Source: Marivirga lumbricoides
GTDB taxonomy: Bacteria > Bacteroidota > Bacteroidia > Cytophagales > Cyclobacteriaceae
Length of the DNA stretch: 41,923 nucleotides
Direction: 5' to 3'
Assembly: GCF_014636295.1 (NCBI RefSeq)
Contig: NZ_BMEC01000023.1
Span: 1 to 41,923 of the forward strand
A program made the translations under genes and the position numbers. The notes under the pieces are model-generated. The model ran no database searches. It saw only the letters and a list, made by a program, of their open reading frames with translations, and had not been told where the DNA came from. Positions 8,459 to 16,159 of this stretch are shown one piece after another; position 1 is the first letter of the stretch; each line of letters starts with the position of its first letter.

Positions 8459-9127
8459 TTACTGTAATTCTATAAAAAACAGGTTCAACTTCTCGGAATA
8501 ATTGGTCTTCATCAGGCTGTCGCCTGAGTGTTGCTGTATTTTCCTGATAATATGGGCTTTGGCCTGATTCTCCTTCGCTTCATTATTGTGCTGGTAGCTG
8601 ATAGCACCCATCATAAAGTCTGTCAGTTGCATCAACAAGCTCTCATGTGAGCGGATATTTTGCACATTCCTGAATACGCCAAATTTGGTGTTCAGAATGT
8701 CTTTCAGCTTATTCACCTTGTAGGCACTCAGCGTATCTTTTATGTCCAGGTACACATTGTAATTGTAAAGGCTATTCAGGTTGTGGTTCAAGAGGTAGTA
8801 ATACATCTTGTAGTAGAAATCATCATACGAACACCCGAAGGCTTCATTGTTGATTTTGCTTTTGTCCACACCTACGGTTCTGAACTTCAGGTCTGTGGCA
8901 AAGAAGTACTCTACCAGTTCCATGTAGAAATGAAACTTTGACTTGGAAACATTAGTCCATTTTATCTCACCGTAAAAATGGTGCTTGGCCTTTAGCTCTT
9001 TGATGTTTTCAGTATGTAGCTTTACCTGATTGTAAGCCGCACTGATAGAACCCAAAAACATATAGGGCTTGTGGTCATGCTCTATATGGCAACTCTCGTC
9101 ACAATATATGTTGAACGTTTTACTCAT
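8459..9127 (-). CDS. DUF3800 protein
   Basis: This 222-residue protein has the DUF3800 hallmarks: an N-terminal IYCDES motif (D10, E11) with a following small-residue strand (MFLGSISA), and a C-terminal acidic motif in QLTDFMMGAISY (around residues 165-176). The family is thought to have an RNase H-like fold and is common in defence islands and prophages. Its activity is not established. The start overlaps the end of hsdS by eight bases, and the gene ends three bases before the RNase-like gene. The tight pairing suggests the two work together, for example as effector and regulator. Confidence 0.85.
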   Translation of the reverse strand: MSKTFNIYCDESCHIEHDHKPYMFLGSISAAYNQVKLHTENIKELKAKHHFYGEIKWTNVSKSKFHFYMELVEYFFATDLKFRTVGVDKSKINNEAFGCSYDDFYYKMYYYLLNHNLNSLYNYNVYLDIKDTLSAYKVNKLKDILNTKFGVFRNVQNIRSHESLLMQLTDFMMGAISYQHNNEAKENQAKAHIIRKIQQHSGDSLMKTNYSEKLNLFFIELQ

Positions 9128-10451
9128 GGCTTACCTTGATTTTACCAGTAACCACATCATTGATGAGCGTTTTGCGAAGCTCTTTGAGGGTGGTTATCTG
9201 GGTTTGAATGTTTGCAATGATTTTGGCGATGGTGTCGAGTTTGGCATCCAAGAATTTTACGATTTCATCCTGAGCAGAAAGCGTATCAGGGATGTACACC
9301 AAAAAGTCGTTGACCTTCTCCATTTTCAAATTGATGCGGGTAAAACCTTTGCCCTCCACAATTAGCAACTGTCTGTAATAGTCTGAAAGCATCAGGTAGT
9401 TCAGGAAGTAGGGGTTGGTTTTACGAGGGTTTACCCGATAGCCTTTGCAAAAGCTATTGAGATAGGTTTCTTCTATGTCTTCCGCTAAGGCGGCTGATTT
9501 GCCAATATCTTCATATCCCTCTGAACTCATCAGGAAGAAAATATCTCCCTTTCTTACCCGATTCTGTTTCTCACCTTCATTGACTACTACCGTACCCAAA
9601 TGATCCCGCTTCAAATAGGTATTGTTTGCAATGTTTGTGAATGGAATAAAGCCTTTGTTATCCGGGTTATCGTCTTGGTTAAAATCATCACCGCTTTTAC
9701 CTGAAAGACCGCTGTACAAAGAACCCAAATCTTTAAGACGGTATCTGAGCCAATTTTTGGGAGTTTTAAAACCAAGCTCGCTGGTTTGTAACTCTACATT
9801 TTTATCAATACCCTGTGTAACTGATTCATTGATAAGGTTTTTTCTCAACTCCTGATGGTAGCCTATTTTCTTTTCCAATAGGTTTACTTTCTTATCAATG
9901 GCTTGGGTTTTGGTGTCGAGGTATTCAGCAATGGCGGTTTGTTCTTTAAAGTCAGGAAGAATTACTGGAAGATTACTTAAAGTGTTTTGGCTCAATGAAG
10001 CTCTTGTAACCAGATTTATCTCTCTGCTAAGAAATTGTCTATTAACATCTGCCTTGAAAAAATACTTTGAGTATTCTTTTTTGATCAGCCTTTTGTTAGG
10101 GCGCAATCTTATTACGAATCCAGAAAATATAGCATTTGGGATTGTTGTTTGCGCAGTTGCTGAGATGCCTATTTCATCGATTGTTTCTGATGTTCTTGTA
10201 AAGAAAACATCTCCTTCCTGTACTGAGTATTGCTTTTGATCTTCTGTGGTCGAATTTGCTAAGGTTTTAATTTCATCAAGCTGAATGCTGTCGTTATAAA
10301 CATTACCGTAACTAACGAAGGGAAATCCTTCACCGAAATAGTCCTTTCCTTTGCTAATCCCATTTTGCAAAGTCCCAAGATCTTTTAGTCTGACAGTAAT
10401 TCGGTCTTTATTATCTTGGCTTAAATCCCTATTACTTAACATATCATTCAT
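9120..10451 (-). CDS. hsdS: Type I restriction enzyme S subunit
   Basis: HsdS gives the M2S methylase and R2M2S complex their target sequence. It has 443 residues in the usual two-fold layout. The first target-recognition domain starts at RLKDLGTLQNGISKGKDYF and the second at YRLKDLGSLYSGLSGKSGDDF. Each is followed by a conserved helical arm, near LLEKKIGYHQELRKNLINESVTQGI and at the C-terminus ITTLKELRKTLINDVVTGKI. The start overlaps hsdM by four bases (ATGA) and the end overlaps DUF3800 by eight. The target sequence cannot be read from the protein. Confidence 0.94.
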   Translation of the reverse strand: MNDMLSNRDLSQDNKDRITVRLKDLGTLQNGISKGKDYFGEGFPFVSYGNVYNDSIQLDEIKTLANSTTEDQKQYSVQEGDVFFTRTSETIDEIGISATAQTTIPNAIFSGFVIRLRPNKRLIKKEYSKYFFKADVNRQFLSREINLVTRASLSQNTLSNLPVILPDFKEQTAIAEYLDTKTQAIDKKVNLLEKKIGYHQELRKNLINESVTQGIDKNVELQTSELGFKTPKNWLRYRLKDLGSLYSGLSGKSGDDFNQDDNPDNKGFIPFTNIANNTYLKRDHLGTVVVNEGEKQNRVRKGDIFFLMSSEGYEDIGKSAALAEDIEETYLNSFCKGYRVNPRKTNPYFLNYLMLSDYYRQLLIVEGKGFTRINLKMEKVNDFLVYIPDTLSAQDEIVKFLDAKLDTIAKIIANIQTQITTLKELRKTLINDVVTGKIKVSHE

Positions 10452-12517
10452 AGAGTTAAATCTGTTTCCAAGTTTGCCAATTCATCTTCTAAAGACTTCA
10501 AATCAATACTGATAGCTGAAACTTCCCGTAGCTTCTCAGGTGTGTAGAACACCTTATTAAAGTTGATTTCTACCCCAATCACATTATCCACGTATTCAAA
10601 AGGCTTAGTGACATACTTTGCCATGAAATCGGCAATCCATTGCTGGTTTTCGGTTTCATCTGGTGAGTAGGGGATAATTTCGTAATCCTTTTGCAGGTCT
10701 TTGGTCAGCTCTACCGTAATGGCTATGCAAGCCCCTTTGGTTTTGGTGGGTTTCTTGTAAGCTGCTTTGATAACGATTTTACCACAACCCAATTCGGTTT
10801 GTTTGCCTCCTTTTTCCTCTATGATGGTTTCTTTATCTTCATCATACCAGTAGGTTGCTTTCTTGGTCACTACTTTGAGTTGCTGCTCCTTGTAGTCCAG
10901 GGCTGCTATGTTGGGTTTTACCTCCTCATTGAACCTTACTTCTAATGACTTGTATTTGGCTTTATCAAAGTCGGTGATTTCAAAATTGTCGATGGTGGTA
11001 GTACCTGCATCATCCTTTACGGTAATCTTTACCGGACTGAGTTTGATGGATTTTTCTTCTACCATTTCACCCGCTCGGTTTTCCTTCATGGGCATTTCAA
11101 GGAACTTGCCGTTTACATCCACATTGGTAAGCATAATGCTTTGGCGGTTGTAATAGAAATGCCATTTGTCAAACACCTTGCAAAAGGCATTGTCCTGAAA
11201 CTCGGTGAAGGCTTTTACAATCTCAGCTCTGTTATCAGGGTTCATCTGCTTGCGCTTCTTACCCTTACTTTTTTTGAGCGGTTCGTATAGCTCACTGGCA
11301 TTGATGAGGATTACTTTGTCTTTGCGGTCGGCTGGCTTGTTCTTGTTGAATACCCATAAGTAGGTGTAAATGCCCGTGTTGAAAAATTCATCCGTTGGCA
11401 TTTGAATGATGGCTTCCACCCAATCATTGTCAAAGAAATGTTTACGGATGGTGCTTTCACCGCTTCCCGCATCACCACTAAACAATGTAGAGCCATTGTG
11501 AACGACTACTGAAAGGCCGTCATTGGCTAATTGATACAAAATGTGCTGCGTGAAAAGGAACTGCCCGTCTGAAATAGAAGGCAGGGCTACAAATCGTTCG
11601 GTAGTATCGTTTTGAATGTCCTTTTGGTAGCCTTTCCAATCCACACCGTAAGGTGGGTTGGCTACCACTATATCAAAGCGTTTCTCGATGAAAGAAATAT
11701 TGGTGAGGGTATTGCCGTATTTGATTTCAGAATCAGCCCTGAAACGGCTTTCAATCTTAGCCAAAGCGTAAAGGCTATCGCTCCAGTCTTCACCGAATGT
11801 TTTGGTAGGGCGTTTGAATTTCTCTTTGATTTTATCCTCTACGCCAAAAAGTAAGTTTCCACCTCCACAGGTAGGGTCATAGATGGTGAGGAACTTGCCA
11901 TTGTCTTCAATTTTGGAGGCAATGAGTTCGGAAATCAATGAAATGATGTCGTCAGGGGTGTACTGTTCCCCTGCGGTTTCTGCTGAAATATCCGCCCACT
12001 TACGTTTGATGTGTTCTTCAAGGGTGGTGATTTCAGAGTTGTTGAATGGGGTAAGGTCAATTTCACTCCAAGCCTTGAGCGTTTCAAACAAGATGCGCTT
12101 CTTTTTTAGCTGACCGCTTACGCCTGAAATGTCGAGGAACTTTTCTTCCTCTGTGCCTTTGTCAACCCCTAACAAATACTTGGTTTCCGGGTCGAATGAT
12201 TTCAGATAGGCATGGAAGTCAATATCAAAGGTCTTGTCATTCTTGCAAATGTCTTTGAGTGTTTTACCCTTGCGGATCAGGTAGTCATTATATCCCAATC
12301 CTTCGAGCTGGAACATCTCTACAAAATCATCAATATTGTCTTTGCCTATTTCTTCTTCCAATCGGGCGGCTTCCCGAATCAATCTACTTTCGACCATAAG
12401 CAGGGCGAAATAGGGCATCATGTATTTGGGGAAATCACTCTGTTTGATTCCAGCACCAATCAATAAATCGGCTGTGCGCCAAACGTCTGATTCGTATTTG
12501 AGGATATTAATGCTCAT
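10448..12517 (-). CDS. hsdM: Type I restriction enzyme M subunit
   Basis: N6-adenine DNA methyltransferase subunit of the type I system, 689 residues. The SAM-binding motif I is DPTCGGG (214-220) and the catalytic motif IV is NPPY (287-290). The HsdM signature QYTPDDIISLISEL (about 185-198) precedes them. The long C-terminal region after about residue 480 carries lysine-rich beta segments beyond the core methylase. The start overlaps the XRE regulator by 11 bases and the end overlaps hsdS by four, so regulator, methylase and specificity genes form one transcription unit. Confidence 0.95.
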   Translation of the reverse strand: MSINILKYESDVWRTADLLIGAGIKQSDFPKYMMPYFALLMVESRLIREAARLEEEIGKDNIDDFVEMFQLEGLGYNDYLIRKGKTLKDICKNDKTFDIDFHAYLKSFDPETKYLLGVDKGTEEEKFLDISGVSGQLKKKRILFETLKAWSEIDLTPFNNSEITTLEEHIKRKWADISAETAGEQYTPDDIISLISELIASKIEDNGKFLTIYDPTCGGGNLLFGVEDKIKEKFKRPTKTFGEDWSDSLYALAKIESRFRADSEIKYGNTLTNISFIEKRFDIVVANPPYGVDWKGYQKDIQNDTTERFVALPSISDGQFLFTQHILYQLANDGLSVVVHNGSTLFSGDAGSGESTIRKHFFDNDWVEAIIQMPTDEFFNTGIYTYLWVFNKNKPADRKDKVILINASELYEPLKKSKGKKRKQMNPDNRAEIVKAFTEFQDNAFCKVFDKWHFYYNRQSIMLTNVDVNGKFLEMPMKENRAGEMVEEKSIKLSPVKITVKDDAGTTTIDNFEITDFDKAKYKSLEVRFNEEVKPNIAALDYKEQQLKVVTKKATYWYDEDKETIIEEKGGKQTELGCGKIVIKAAYKKPTKTKGACIAITVELTKDLQKDYEIIPYSPDETENQQWIADFMAKYVTKPFEYVDNVIGVEINFNKVFYTPEKLREVSAISIDLKSLEDELANLETDLTL

Positions 12518-12797
12518 CTTTCTTTATCTCTTTTAATGCGGTTTTTAATGCTTCACTTGCCTGTGGCTCGTCTTTGACTAAATCTATTATCTGGTCTGCC
12601 AGCCAAATCCTGAGCAAATCAGATAAGTTGGCATGAAGCAAAGAAGCTAACAACTCTACCTGTTCCCGTTTTGCTTTCCGTTCACCACGTTCAATTTTAC
12701 TGAACATGGGGGTGTCTATTTCAAGACTGGCGGCTAACTGCCGTTGCAAAAGCCCCTGGCTTTCTCGCAGCTCTCTTATCCTTTCACCAAAGTGCAT
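12507..12797 (-). CDS. XRE-family HTH regulator of the restriction operon
   Basis: This 96-residue protein has a Cro/C1-type helix-turn-helix at residues 5-60 (RIRELRESQGLLQRQLA and MFSKIERGERKAKREQVELLASLL) and a helical tail rich in Asp, Glu and Lys. It is the first gene of the defence operon and overlaps hsdM by 11 bases. A short dyad lies over its own promoter, which suggests autoregulation like that of restriction controller proteins. That control is inferred. Confidence 0.88.
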   Translation of the reverse strand: MHFGERIRELRESQGLLQRQLAASLEIDTPMFSKIERGERKAKREQVELLASLLHANLSDLLRIWLADQIIDLVKDEPQASEALKTALKEIKKDEH

Positions 12798-12815
12798 GAC
12801 CTGTTAATTTATGAC

Positions 12816-12833
12816 TTGTCAAATTTAGGACAA
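12816..12833 (-). promoter_or_regulatory. Promoter -7 box with overlapping operator dyad
   Basis: On the minus strand TAAATTTG (12827 to 12820) matches the Bacteroidota -7 box TAnnTTTG, about 22 bases before the XRE start codon. A dyad TTGTC-N8-GACAA (12816-12820 and 12829-12833) is centred on it. A repressor bound there would block the promoter of the whole restriction operon. No clear -33 TTG is visible. The region upstream is a pyrimidine-rich tract on the minus strand. Confidence 0.5.
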
Positions 12834-12916
12834 TATAGGAAAAGAAAAGAAAGAAAAAAGAGGTTGGACTGTTTTTTTAAGATTCAGGATTTTAAGGAAA
12901 TGGAGGATGCCAAGGA

Positions 12917-14809
12917 TTATAAGTCCTCAGCATCCTTAGAATCCTGAACATCCTCAAGTGAGGTATTGATGTAATTGTCCTGAGATTCACGGTGAACCAA
13001 TCCCGATTTGGCAAAAGCGGTGATGTAGCCTTCGGCTGTCTTTGCCGGAATACTCAGGGTATTGGCTACTTCGAGATACTTCTGTCGATTGAATGTATGT
13101 GGCAAGGCATACAGAAACTTCTCCTTCTTATTCATTCTACTTGGCTTGGGTTCTTCTTGTGGAAGTTCTCCAAACACTTTGCTTGAATGCTTCACCAGTA
13201 CTTTGACCATTGAAAGCGAAGCTTGAAAATCCCTTTCTTCACAAATCAGCTTCTTGGAAGTGTCACCTGTTTGACAGCTATTGGATAATATTTCTCCAGT
13301 GGTGCTGTCGAATGCGCCAATATTTTTATCATATTTAATGTGGCGCATTTCCATGATCCGCAAAGCGGAGAATATCATGGAGATTCGGTAAGCAATCAAA
13401 CCTAACCTCCTGATAGTGGCCATGTAGTCCAACCCTTGAAGGTTCATGTATTTCTCCTGTATCTGGCCGAAGAAATGGTTGAATTGTTCCTGCTGGTCTG
13501 CCGTAAGGTAGAACTGACGAGCTTCATCCTGCATGATGAATTTGTAGAGTTCATAGAACTCATTGCCCAGGGCTTCAAAATAATCGTCTAATCCGTTATC
13601 CGTTTGGCTGGCAAAGACATTTTTCCATACCAGGCGAACGTTCATGAAATAGAAGATGAAACGGCTGAATAAGCCGTTTTCAGCGTTGGGTATCAATGCC
13701 GAAACTTGTTTTGGCGTTCCTGAAAGGACGGTAGAAAGACAAGGGCTTTCTATGTCCACAAACTCACGGTCGGTTCTGCGATAGTAGGAAATGGTTTCAT
13801 GGTGAAAGGCTTTTCTAAAGCCATCACTGTAATTACCATAATCACTCTTGAAGGCATGTGCTAAGGTATCTCCTTCGGTCTCGAATATCAGCCCTCTGCC
13901 ATCACTATCGCCCAAAAGCTGATAAGCTCCCGTTGAACTGTTGTTGGCTGGAATGAACAGCATTTTTTCAGGTGGTTTTGCTGGCTTCTCGATACCGTCT
14001 TCCTTTCCCTTCTTGGAGTTGTATTCTGCCATTTCCAATTCATAGTGCTGTTTGTGGAGTTTGGCTTGTTCCCTCAACTCTTTATGAATGGGATTAACCA
14101 ACTGGCGGCAATGCACTAAGCGGCCTTTACCTGCGGATGCCTGGGCGGTTATGAATAGGAATAGATTGGCGAATACTCTTTTGCCATCATAGATGCCCGA
14201 AACTTTGGGCAAACATGCGCTGATAGCTCCGAGGGAACCGAGGAGTAGAATATCCCTTTCCTCGTTGGAAGTGGCAACCGCCACAACCTTTTGCAGAAAT
14301 TCAGGAAGTTCAGGAAACAAGGAATCGGGAAATGTTGGCATTTGATAGCTATCCTCTGTTTGTTTTTCAACGGTGCTATCGAATGCGCCAAATTCTTTAT
14401 TTGAATTATGGTGGCGCATTTCTTCCGGCTCCTTTCGTGGAGGTGCAATATCAATCCCTGCATCTTTGGCGAGGTAGAAAAAGGTCTTTAGTGAAACGCC
14501 ATGACCTTTTGATTTCAGGCAATTGTCAAATTGCTTGTCGCACTCAGTAGTGGAGTAATCGGGATAGAACTGGCTCACCCTATGAAATAGGTTTCTGCCG
14601 TTCTCACCAAACTCATCTGCAAAGGCAAAACCGATATTTACCCAATCGCTGTACGTGGAGGTAATATCTGTTCCGTTGGCCTCAATGCTTTGGATGATAC
14701 GTTCTACTTCGTCTGGTTGAGAATCTGTATTGAAAGTTTGTTGCTCTGTAACTTTCGGTTGCGGGGTTGGCTGATTAAGCCAATCCTGCGGATTGAATGT
14801 TTTTCTCAT
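12917..14809 (-). CDS. PriCT-DUF3987 replication-type protein with two palindromic insertions
   Basis: This 630-residue protein is typical of Bacteroidota mobile elements. Residues about 33-115 form a PriCT-like domain (TYSDWVNIGFAFADEFGENG). From about 165 a DUF3987 ATPase-like domain follows, with GSLGAISACLPKVSGIYDG and the nucleotide-binding-like QASAGKGRL. The C-terminus resembles a winged-helix region. Two foreign-looking stretches share MRH-x7-GAFDST: one from residue 131 in the linker between the domains, the other from residue 488 between RIME and KLICEERDF, where family members usually run on directly. Both are encoded by the palindromic elements described at 13273 and 14344. A role in element replication is inferred from family and neighbours. 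Confidence 0.85.
   Translation of the reverse strand: MRKTFNPQDWLNQPTPQPKVTEQQTFNTDSQPDEVERIIQSIEANGTDITSTYSDWVNIGFAFADEFGENGRNLFHRVSQFYPDYSTTECDKQFDNCLKSKGHGVSLKTFFYLAKDAGIDIAPPRKEPEEMRHHNSNKEFGAFDSTVEKQTEDSYQMPTFPDSLFPELPEFLQKVVAVATSNEERDILLLGSLGAISACLPKVSGIYDGKRVFANLFLFITAQASAGKGRLVHCRQLVNPIHKELREQAKLHKQHYELEMAEYNSKKGKEDGIEKPAKPPEKMLFIPANNSSTGAYQLLGDSDGRGLIFETEGDTLAHAFKSDYGNYSDGFRKAFHHETISYYRRTDREFVDIESPCLSTVLSGTPKQVSALIPNAENGLFSRFIFYFMNVRLVWKNVFASQTDNGLDDYFEALGNEFYELYKFIMQDEARQFYLTADQQEQFNHFFGQIQEKYMNLQGLDYMATIRRLGLIAYRISMIFSALRIMEMRHIKYDKNIGAFDSTTGEILSNSCQTGDTSKKLICEERDFQASLSMVKVLVKHSSKVFGELPQEEPKPSRMNKKEKFLYALPHTFNRQKYLEVANTLSIPAKTAEGYITAFAKSGLVHRESQDNYINTSLEDVQDSKDAEDL
13273..13350 (-). 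repeat. Palindromic in-frame element, copy A (78 bp)
   Basis: On the plus strand stem 1 is GACAGC/GCTGTC (13273-13278 and 13304-13309) around 25 bases. After one G comes stem 2, AATGCGCCA/TGGCGCATT (13311-13319 and 13341-13349), around 21 bases. TTT flanks it on both sides (13270-13272 and 13348-13350). Counting one TTT the unit is 78 bp, exactly 26 codons, and it sits in frame in the DUF3987 gene. It aligns with copy B without gaps. Confidence 0.8.
14344..14421 (-). repeat. Palindromic in-frame element, copy B (78 bp)
   Basis: Stem 1 is GATAGC/GCTATC (14344-14349 and 14375-14380) around 25 bases. Stem 2 is AATGCGCCA/TGGCGCATT (14382-14390 and 14412-14420) around 21 bases. TTT flanks it at 14341-14343 and 14419-14421. 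Length, spacing and frame equal copy A. The only stem difference is a paired change (C-G in A, T-A here), so the stem itself appears conserved. Confidence 0.8.
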
Positions 14810-14901
14810 GTCACTTTTATTTTTTATGGCATTCGAGAACCCAAATCACTTTTATTGAATTGCTTCGCATTAAGGGTGTGATTTAGGTTTCTTTCCATGT
14901 T
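14810..14901. repeat. Intergenic imperfect palindrome between the two replication genes
   Basis: AACCCAAATCAC (14838-14849) and GTGATTTAGGTT (14878-14889) pair at 11 of 12 positions, around a loop that contains AATTGC-TTC-GCATT. The preceding ATTCGA resembles the ATTCGA joining the two stems of the in-frame elements when these are read on the minus strand. It may be a decayed or reversed relative, or simply a terminator-like hairpin after the VirE-like gene. No gene is present in this gap. Confidence 0.45.
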
Positions 14902-15876
14902 CTACAAGTATTTAGGATTGATGAATATTTCTGAATCATGCGGAAGGAAACAGGCTCTTGAAATGTCCTTCCCTGATTGGTCTATTTCAAGTTGGTAGGT
15001 GTGGGAAACGTAGTTTGCCACTGCCTTGAAATAGTCCTGGTGTTTTGCCTGCGTCAAGTCGATTGGAATTACCCATTTGAGGCCATCACCTGAAGGAGAT
15101 ACAAACAGTAGCTCCGTTTCAAAGTAATGGTCGTTGAGTAGTGCTGCCTTGAGTGTAGGAATGTCCTGAATGTGGTCAAAATCGATTGTGAGCAAACCTG
15201 AATGTCTTTGAAGGTTTGCATCATTTCTCTTAGTGAAAGTGCCTGAGAAGGTCACGTAATCGAAATTTTGGGCCTTGTACTTTCGGGCTTCCTTCGGGTC
15301 GGGAATGTTGCGAAGTGTACTTGTACACGAAGCAAATTCATTGCCTTTGATAAGGTTGTACACCTCAACCAAGGAGGCTTGCCGACTTGGTGTTACGTTG
15401 GTGACAGGCTTATTGAAATAGCTGAAAACTGGCGCAGCCGGTTTAACTATTTCAGGAAGAGCAACCGCAGGTTGCGATTCTGCCTGAGCGTAAAAACCGT
15501 GTTGCTTACCGATACGCAAATGCAGTTCTTCATTCAGCTTATCGAGAAGGGCTTGCCCTTCGAGGCTGAAATGCAGTGCTGCAAAATCAAAGACATTGCC
15601 TTGTGCAATGGCTTCTTCTGAATCGGTGTGGATGGCACAACCGTCAACAACCTTTACCAACAATGTAGGCTTGTCCGCATTGAATGGGTTCTTCGCAGGT
15701 TTGCAGTCCCTTCCCGAAAGGGAAAGGACTGTTTGAGCACCATCTGAATTGTTTTTATTAGGTGTGCTCGAATCGCTTTTGGCGATTTCACCAGGATAGT
15801 ACTGGCGCAGCACATAGGCGTAAATATTCAAGCCGTAGTGCGTTTTGTCGAGAATGGCTTTTCTACTTACCTCCAT
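14902..15876 (-). CDS. VirE-N/BT4734-like primase-type protein with palindromic insertion
   Basis: This 324-residue protein pairs an N-terminal region common in Bacteroidota elements (NIYAYVLRQYYPGE, then LSLSGRDCKPAKNPFNADKP) with a VirE-N/BT4734-like domain from about residue 160. That domain shows the primase-like features LLTIDFDHI and ELLFVSPSGDGLKWVI. Residues about 31-48 (SDSSTPNKNNSDGAQ region) interrupt a stretch that normally reads PGE-TVLSLSGRDC and are encoded by palindromic copy C. The ATG at 15876 starts at MEVSRKAILD and overlaps the preceding HTH gene by 14 bases. An upstream ATG at 15921 is possible but would overlap more. A replication role with the DUF3987 gene is inferred. 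Confidence 0.8.
   Translation of the reverse strand: MEVSRKAILDKTHYGLNIYAYVLRQYYPGEIAKSDSSTPNKNNSDGAQTVLSLSGRDCKPAKNPFNADKPTLLVKVVDGCAIHTDSEEAIAQGNVFDFAALHFSLEGQALLDKLNEELHLRIGKQHGFYAQAESQPAVALPEIVKPAAPVFSYFNKPVTNVTPSRQASLVEVYNLIKGNEFASCTSTLRNIPDPKEARKYKAQNFDYVTFSGTFTKRNDANLQRHSGLLTIDFDHIQDIPTLKAALLNDHYFETELLFVSPSGDGLKWVIPIDLTQAKHQDYFKAVANYVSHTYQLEIDQSGKDISRACFLPHDSEIFINPKYL
15735..15788 (-). repeat. Palindromic in-frame element, copy C (54 bp)
   Basis: Stem 1 is GAGCAC/GTGCTC (15735-15740 and 15764-15769) around 23 bases. After one G comes stem 2, AATCGC/GCGATT (15771-15776 and 15782-15787), around five bases. TTT flanks it at 15732-15734 and 15786-15788. Counting one TTT the unit is 54 bp, exactly 18 codons. 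It has the same architecture and reading frame as copies A and B, with a shorter second hairpin and different but still paired stem bases. Confidence 0.7.
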
Positions 15877-16159
15877 AGTGCTTTGATTTTGAAGGTGAGT
15901 AATTGGATTCCAGCAAGGCATCTATATCAGAAACCTTGTAGTAGAACTTGCCATTGATTCGGCTGTAGGGAAGAACCCCACTATCCCGAAGGGATTGGAG
16001 GGTTCTTTTGCTGATGTGAAGCGTTTGCATCACTACCTGTCCATCAATCCACTCTTCGCTGAATTGCTCCAAACGTGATTTGTGGAAGTTAAGGAGGTAA
16101 GCTTTGATTGTTTTTATGTCTTGAGTTAGCGTCAAGATCATATCCATTATCTCGTTCAT
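15863..16159 (-). CDS. Small helix-turn-helix protein (excisionase/MerR-like)
   Basis: This 98-residue protein has a helical N-terminus (MNEIMDMILTLTQDIKTIKAYLLN) and a DNA-binding domain of the excisionase/MerR type at about 35-90 (VVMQTLHISKRTLQSLRDSGVLPYSRINGKFYYKVSDIDALL). The chosen ATG overlaps the upstream HTH gene by four bases (ATGA). An open frame reaching back to 16363 would overlap that gene by some 200 bases, so it is rejected. Pairs of such proteins are usual in Bacteroidota integrative elements, where they act in excision or regulation. Confidence 0.82.
   Translation of the reverse strand: MNEIMDMILTLTQDIKTIKAYLLNFHKSRLEQFSEEWIDGQVVMQTLHISKRTLQSLRDSGVLPYSRINGKFYYKVSDIDALLESNYSPSKSKHYGGK

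Noticed and set aside
8459-9127. DUF3800 as the Argonaute-associated nuclease
   Set aside because: It is separated from the Argonaute by hsdR and rhuM and is coupled to hsdS and the RNase-like gene instead.
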